Of a stretch of DNA of 34,311 nucleotides, positions 30,917 to 34,311 are shown piece after piece. This DNA is from Candidatus Peribacteria bacterium. Lineage in GTDB: Bacteria > Patescibacteriota > Gracilibacteria > Peribacterales > Peribacteraceae. The notes beneath the pieces were generated by a model that had not been told where the DNA came from, made no database searches, and saw only the letters and a list, made by a program, of their open reading frames with translations. Position 1 is the stretch's first letter, and each line of letters begins with the position of its first letter. The translations under genes and the position numbers were made by a program. The DNA is taken from NCBI GenBank assembly GCA_016866875.1, contig VGKY01000008.1:1-34311 (forward strand). The letters run 5' to 3'.

Positions 30917-32962
30917 TTAGAGGATACCTGAACCGTACAAACCCGCCGTGAGCACGGAAATGGTCGACATGAGCTTCACGAGGATATTGAGCGACGGTCC
31001 CGACGTGTCCTTGAAGGGGTCCCCGACGGTATCGCCGACCACGGCGGCCTTGTGAGGATCGGAGCCTTTGCCACCCAAGTTGCCAGCCTCGATGTACTTC
31101 TTTGCGTTGTCCCAGGCGCCGCCCGAGTTGGCCATCGATGTCCCGAGCATCATGGAGCTGAGGAATGCTCCGGCGAGGAGTCCACCAAGTGCCTCCTTTC
31201 CGAGGAGCAACCCTGTGAGCACCGGAGAGAGCACCGCGAGGAGACCAGGCAAAATCATTTCACGGATCGCCGCACCGGTCGCGATGGACACACATGCAGC
31301 GGGATCGCTATCCGCCGTTCCCTCAAGCAAACCCTTGATCTCCCGGAATTGACGACGCACCTCCTCGATGATCGACATCGCCGCACGACCGACTGCGCGC
31401 ATGGTCATCGCACAGAAGAGGAAGGGGAGCATGCCCCCGAGCAGCAATCCGATGAGTGTGACCGGGTCTGAAACGTCGATGCCCCGCAGGCCTGCGGCCT
31501 CGCGGTAGGCAGCGAAGAGCGCGAGCGTGGTGAGCCCGGCAACACCGATCGCAAATCCCTTACCGATCGCGGCAGTCGTGTTGCCCGCAGAGTCGAGAGC
31601 ATCCGTGCGCTCACGGACTTCCTTGGGGAGATGACTCATTTCGGCGATGCCTCCGGCGTTGTCGGACACCGGACCAAATCCATCAACCGCGAGCGTCATG
31701 GCAAGCGTCGAAAGCATACCCACCGCTCCGATGCCGATGCCGTACATGCCTGCGGCGCTGTAGGCAACACCCACGGCGATCGCGACGACAATCATCGGGA
31801 AGAACGTCGATGCGTAGCCGAGAGCAAGACCCTCGATGATGAGCGTAGCCGCTCCAGTCTTGGCCGATCCGGCGAGCTTGCGAACGGGAGAGAAGCTATA
31901 GGACGTGTAGAACTCCGTGATCCATCCGACAGCCACCCCAGCGGCAATGCCGACCGCGGAGGACCAGAAGACGCCCATCGCCACCTCAGCAGGTAGTACC
32001 ATGCGGGAGAGGGAGAAGGCACCAACGATGGCCAATGCAGCGGAAACGATCATTCCCCTCTTCAGAGCGCCCTGCACCCCAGCCGGATCCTCCGTGCGCA
32101 CCACGAACGTCGCGAGGATGGCCGAGATCACGCCAGCAGCGGCGAGCAGAAGCGGGAAGACGAGCGCTGCCTGCGTACCCCAAGCGACCGTGAGTCCGAC
32201 GAGCATCGTTGCAAGCAGTGCGCCGATGTAGCTCTCGAAGAGGTCCGCTCCCATACCCGCGATGTCACCGACGTTGTCTCCCACGTTATCGGCAATGACC
32301 GCCGGGTTTCTCGGATCATCCTCCGGAATCCCCGCCTCTACCTTGCCAACGAGATCCGCTCCCACGTCAGCAGCCTTGGTGTAGATGCCACCGCCCACGC
32401 GAGCGAAGAGTGCCACGCAGGATGCACCGAAGGAAAACCCGGTCAGCACATTCACGGCAACGGAGATATCGAGCACCTTCAGTACGATGATGAGCGCACC
32501 AACGAAGCCGATGAGCCCAAGCCCTACGACGGAAAGTCCCATCGTCGCCCCGCTCAAGAATGCCACGCGCAATGCGCCAACGATGCTGACGCGCGCCGCT
32601 TCCGTAGTGCGGATATTGGCACGAGTGGCGGTATCCATGCCGATGAAACCGGCGAGAGCCGATGTCAGGGCACCACCGATGAAGCTGAAGGCCGTCAGCG
32701 GCAAGACCGTACCGTTACTAGGGTTACGATCGATGAACACATAGATGAGCAACGCAACAGCGAGGACGAACGGTCCGATGACCGTGTACTCCCTGCGGAG
32801 AAATGCCATGGCCCCGACGCGAACCTTCCCTGCGATCCTCTCCATCACTTCGTTGCCAGAAGCACTACGCAAGATGGCACTCCGGAAGGCGTATGCCGTG
32901 CACAAGGCCAGGACACCGGCAATGACGGGGAGCCATAGGAGCTGATCGATGGAAAGGGACAT
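30917..32962 (-). CDS. hppA: Membrane-bound ion-pumping pyrophosphatase
   Basis: 681-residue M-PPase with about 16 membrane helices, which couples PPi hydrolysis to H+ (or Na+) export. The substrate site is explicit: GGGIYTKAADVGADLVGKVE and then DDPRNPAVIADNVGDNVGD (about 190-235), GPVSDNAGGIAEM (about 430), and DTVGDPFKDTSGPSLNIL near the C-terminus. GNTTAAIGKGFAIG carries Ala where K+-independent enzymes have Lys, so it should be the K+-dependent type. Proton versus sodium specificity is not decided. The leader is about 100 nt; an AT box near 33066-33071 (TATAAT on the minus strand) is the likely -10, overlapping the divergent 79-residue gene's promoter. Confidence 0.96.
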   Translation of the reverse strand: MSLSIDQLLWLPVIAGVLALCTAYAFRSAILRSASGNEVMERIAGKVRVGAMAFLRREYTVIGPFVLAVALLIYVFIDRNPSNGTVLPLTAFSFIGGALTSALAGFIGMDTATRANIRTTEAARVSIVGALRVAFLSGATMGLSVVGLGLIGFVGALIIVLKVLDISVAVNVLTGFSFGASCVALFARVGGGIYTKAADVGADLVGKVEAGIPEDDPRNPAVIADNVGDNVGDIAGMGADLFESYIGALLATMLVGLTVAWGTQAALVFPLLLAAAGVISAILATFVVRTEDPAGVQGALKRGMIVSAALAIVGAFSLSRMVLPAEVAMGVFWSSAVGIAAGVAVGWITEFYTSYSFSPVRKLAGSAKTGAATLIIEGLALGYASTFFPMIVVAIAVGVAYSAAGMYGIGIGAVGMLSTLAMTLAVDGFGPVSDNAGGIAEMSHLPKEVRERTDALDSAGNTTAAIGKGFAIGVAGLTTLALFAAYREAAGLRGIDVSDPVTLIGLLLGGMLPFLFCAMTMRAVGRAAMSIIEEVRRQFREIKGLLEGTADSDPAACVSIATGAAIREMILPGLLAVLSPVLTGLLLGKEALGGLLAGAFLSSMMLGTSMANSGGAWDNAKKYIEAGNLGGKGSDPHKAAVVGDTVGDPFKDTSGPSLNILVKLMSTISVLTAGLYGSGIL

Positions 32963-33046
32963 GGGAAAACGGGGAAAGGAGAAATCCCGATCATTTTGGG
33001 ACTTTGGCGATAAAGGGCAAGGGAAAAGACCTGCAGCACGGAATGT

Positions 33047-33075
33047 TTGACTTCATTTACCAATTATACTATAAA
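33047..33075 (+). promoter_or_regulatory. Promoter of the 79-residue gene
   Basis: TTGACT (33047-33052), a 17-nt spacer and TATAAA (33070-33075), followed by 6 nt and the ATG at 33082. A well-formed promoter for a leaderless mRNA; it also fixes the start inside a longer frame that opens at 33004. Confidence 0.7.
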
Positions 33076-33081
33076 AGTATT

Positions 33082-33321
33082 ATGACGCTATTCCAAGAAC
33101 AGGTTCCCTCCGGCAACGAGGAACGCGATGAACGTTCCCTGGAGGATCTCGTCTATTTCCTGAGCGAATCTGAAGAGAATAATGAACCGCGCCTACTGCA
33201 GGAAGAGCTACGCGAAGGGATTAAGCGCATCATCAACAATGGAACCCCGTTCACTATCCTTTACAATGATGCCGCGATCTATTCCGTAGAGATGTCTCCG
33301 GTTCAAGCCTCTGAGGCGTAA
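33082..33321 (+). CDS. Small acidic orphan protein
   Basis: 79-residue acidic protein, no recognised family. The first half is Glu-rich and helical (EERDERSLEDLVYFLSESEE), the second has a short strand-like segment (PFTILYNDAAIYSVEM). A strong leaderless promoter supports it being expressed. It is divergent from the pyrophosphatase gene and could be its regulator, though nothing in the sequence shows that. Confidence 0.6.
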   Translation: MTLFQEQVPSGNEERDERSLEDLVYFLSESEENNEPRLLQEELREGIKRIINNGTPFTILYNDAAIYSVEMSPVQASEA

Positions 33322-33388
33322 CACTACTACTCCGGTCGATTCCACAAGTATCGAGCGCCCGACAAAGAGCCGTGAGCAGATGCATAGC

Positions 33389-34153
33389 CTAAGCGGCCAG
33401 TGAAAGATAATACCCACTCTGGCCATCGGTCTCGGTACCCTGATCGTAGCGATCGATCGTTAATCCAGACTCTGTAATCGTCCTCGCGAAATAGTCTTTC
33501 GCGAAGCGCACACAATGCAAGGGCCCTTTCCAGGCATCGCGGTAATTGGCAGGATTTTCTTCCTCGCTCGGCACCCCGTCCTCGGTAAACGCTGTGAGAA
33601 ACACATGACCGGACGGTCGGAGCAGCCGACGGAATTCCCGAAGGTAGATCCGTATTTCTGGGCTGCGCATGTGGGAAAAGACCGAGTAGAGGTAGATGGC
33701 ATCAAACGATGCGTCGTGCCACGGGAAACGGAAAGCATCATCGAGGCGGATGCCTGTGGGGTTGTAGCGTTCGTTATGGAGCGGCAGATGCAGGAACGAA
33801 GAGGAAGGATGTTTCCGCGCAATGTGCTTTCGGCACCAACGGACAGCCGTGAGACTGATATCCATGCCGATGTACTGAGGTGTGGCCTCCTTGCAAAGGG
33901 CATGCAGTCCTATAGCGAGCCTCCCCGTCCCGCACCCGATGTCGAGCACGCGCTGATCGGCAGTGCAATGAAATGTATGAGTAATCCTTTTGGCTTCCTT
34001 CTGCGCAGAATCAAGGTATGTAGCATTGTCGATGAAGCACCTTCCACCGGTGCGTAGGTGAGGAGCTGGGAGCGTCACTCCCTGGAAGCAAACTGCATCG
34101 TTGCAGAGAAGCGGACGAAGCGGCGACAGAAACGAGCGAATCGCACGGTGCAT
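33389..34153 (-). CDS. Class I SAM-dependent methyltransferase
   Basis: 254-residue methyltransferase of the Methyltransf_11/25 type. Motif I is RVLDIGCGTGRLAIGL (about 67-82), the acidic ribose-binding end is YIGMDISLTAV, DASFDAIYLYSVFSHM is motif IV, and LREFRRLLRPSGHVFLTAF the typical post-motif helix and strand. Substrate is unknown; FSHM and EFRRLLRPSG resemble small-molecule or glycan-modifying enzymes. ATG 34153 is chosen because TATAGT lies 6 nt upstream; the frame stays open to 34285 but that extension (MEMPMEQRKRPK...) lacks family features. Confidence 0.85.
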   Translation of the reverse strand: MHRAIRSFLSPLRPLLCNDAVCFQGVTLPAPHLRTGGRCFIDNATYLDSAQKEAKRITHTFHCTADQRVLDIGCGTGRLAIGLHALCKEATPQYIGMDISLTAVRWCRKHIARKHPSSSFLHLPLHNERYNPTGIRLDDAFRFPWHDASFDAIYLYSVFSHMRSPEIRIYLREFRRLLRPSGHVFLTAFTEDGVPSEEENPANYRDAWKGPLHCVRFAKDYFARTITESGLTIDRYDQGTETDGQSGYYLSLAA

Positions 34154-34159
34154 GATTCC

Positions 34160-34165
34160 ACTATA
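34160..34165 (-). promoter_or_regulatory. -10 element of the methyltransferase gene
   Basis: TATAGT on the minus strand, then GGAATC and the ATG at 34153. Same 6-nt leaderless spacing as elsewhere; the -35 is weak. The remaining 146 bases to the window end hold nothing else I can support. Confidence 0.45.
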
Positions 34166-34311
34166 GCGCGGCTCCCTTAAGATCACACTTCCTAGGGAAA
34201 ACTGTTGAACCAGAGAAGGGGGGTCTCCATACTGCCTGGCCATGGAAGATTTCGGTCGCTTTCGCTGCTCCATCGGCATCTCCACCTCGCACCTGGAGTG
34301 CCTTGCGGAAG

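Noticed and set aside
1-34311. TGA recoding as in Gracilibacteria or Absconditabacteria
   Set aside because: TGA ends many well-defined proteins, including in ATGA overlaps (5259, 14561, 17918), and no conserved protein reads through TGA.

Overview
The window looks like bacterial chromosome from a Patescibacteria/CPR lineage, most like Peregrinibacteria/Peribacteria. This is an inference: there is no rRNA or marker phylogeny here. The grounds are standard genetic code (TGA is used as a stop, often in ATGA/GTGA overlaps), an alanyl-tRNA synthetase cut down to 612 residues, many GTG/TTG starts, almost no Shine-Dalgarno sequences, a CCA-encoding tRNA, and many short degenerate tandem repeats and palindromes. 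There is no phage, IS, transposase, integrase or CRISPR array that I can see.

Layout. 1-430: a TspO-like membrane protein. 430-1014: non-coding, with a hairpin cluster. 1015-6464 (minus): a four-gene alpha-glucan operon, read in the order glycosyltransferase, GH57, GH15, ROK sugar kinase. 6540-9536: MerT-like membrane protein, QueF, DoxX-like protein, SIMPL protein and the tRNA hydroxylase TrhO. 9554-10909: a Lys-rich protein with an EF-Tu domain-2-like tail, convergent with a RsbW-type HATPase. 10986-13323: alaS and a zinc-ribbon protein with a strong terminator. 13413-19276 (plus): two membrane/envelope genes (one GT-C-like), a Trm11-like methyltransferase, then a small membrane protein coupled to an HTTM-DCC fusion. 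19332-21668: tRNA-Asn followed by an AT-richer accessory strip holding a truncated restriction-type gene, an orphan gene behind a perfect consensus promoter, gene fragments, and a MOSC gene flanked by 31-bp direct repeats. 21658-28184 (minus): an unknown gene, an S51 peptidase, a secreted trypsin-like protease, an unknown gene, and a 1036-residue S-layer-type protein. 28298-34153: RsmE, a large unknown helical protein, a membrane pyrophosphatase, a 79-residue orphan and a methyltransferase.

How the genes work together. The glucan operon can build an alpha-glucan (GT4/5), cleave or remodel it (GH57), release glucose (GH15) and phosphorylate it (ROK). The 22-28 kb block is largely exported or surface protein. 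QueF and TrhO both act on tRNA wobble modification; RsmE and perhaps the Trm11-like enzyme add RNA methylation.

Three patterns cut across the genes. (1) At least twelve genes have a -10-like hexamer ending 6-8 nt before the start codon, which indicates leaderless mRNAs and helped choose starts. (2) Degenerate 7-nt tandem repeats (usually five units, 35 bp) occur at several loci, three of them inside genes, and 9-nt tracts occur at two more. (3) The end of tRNA-Asn and two downstream direct repeats share GGGGAGCCAA and TTCTAGAA, suggesting a tRNA-anchored insertion hotspot without a visible integrase.
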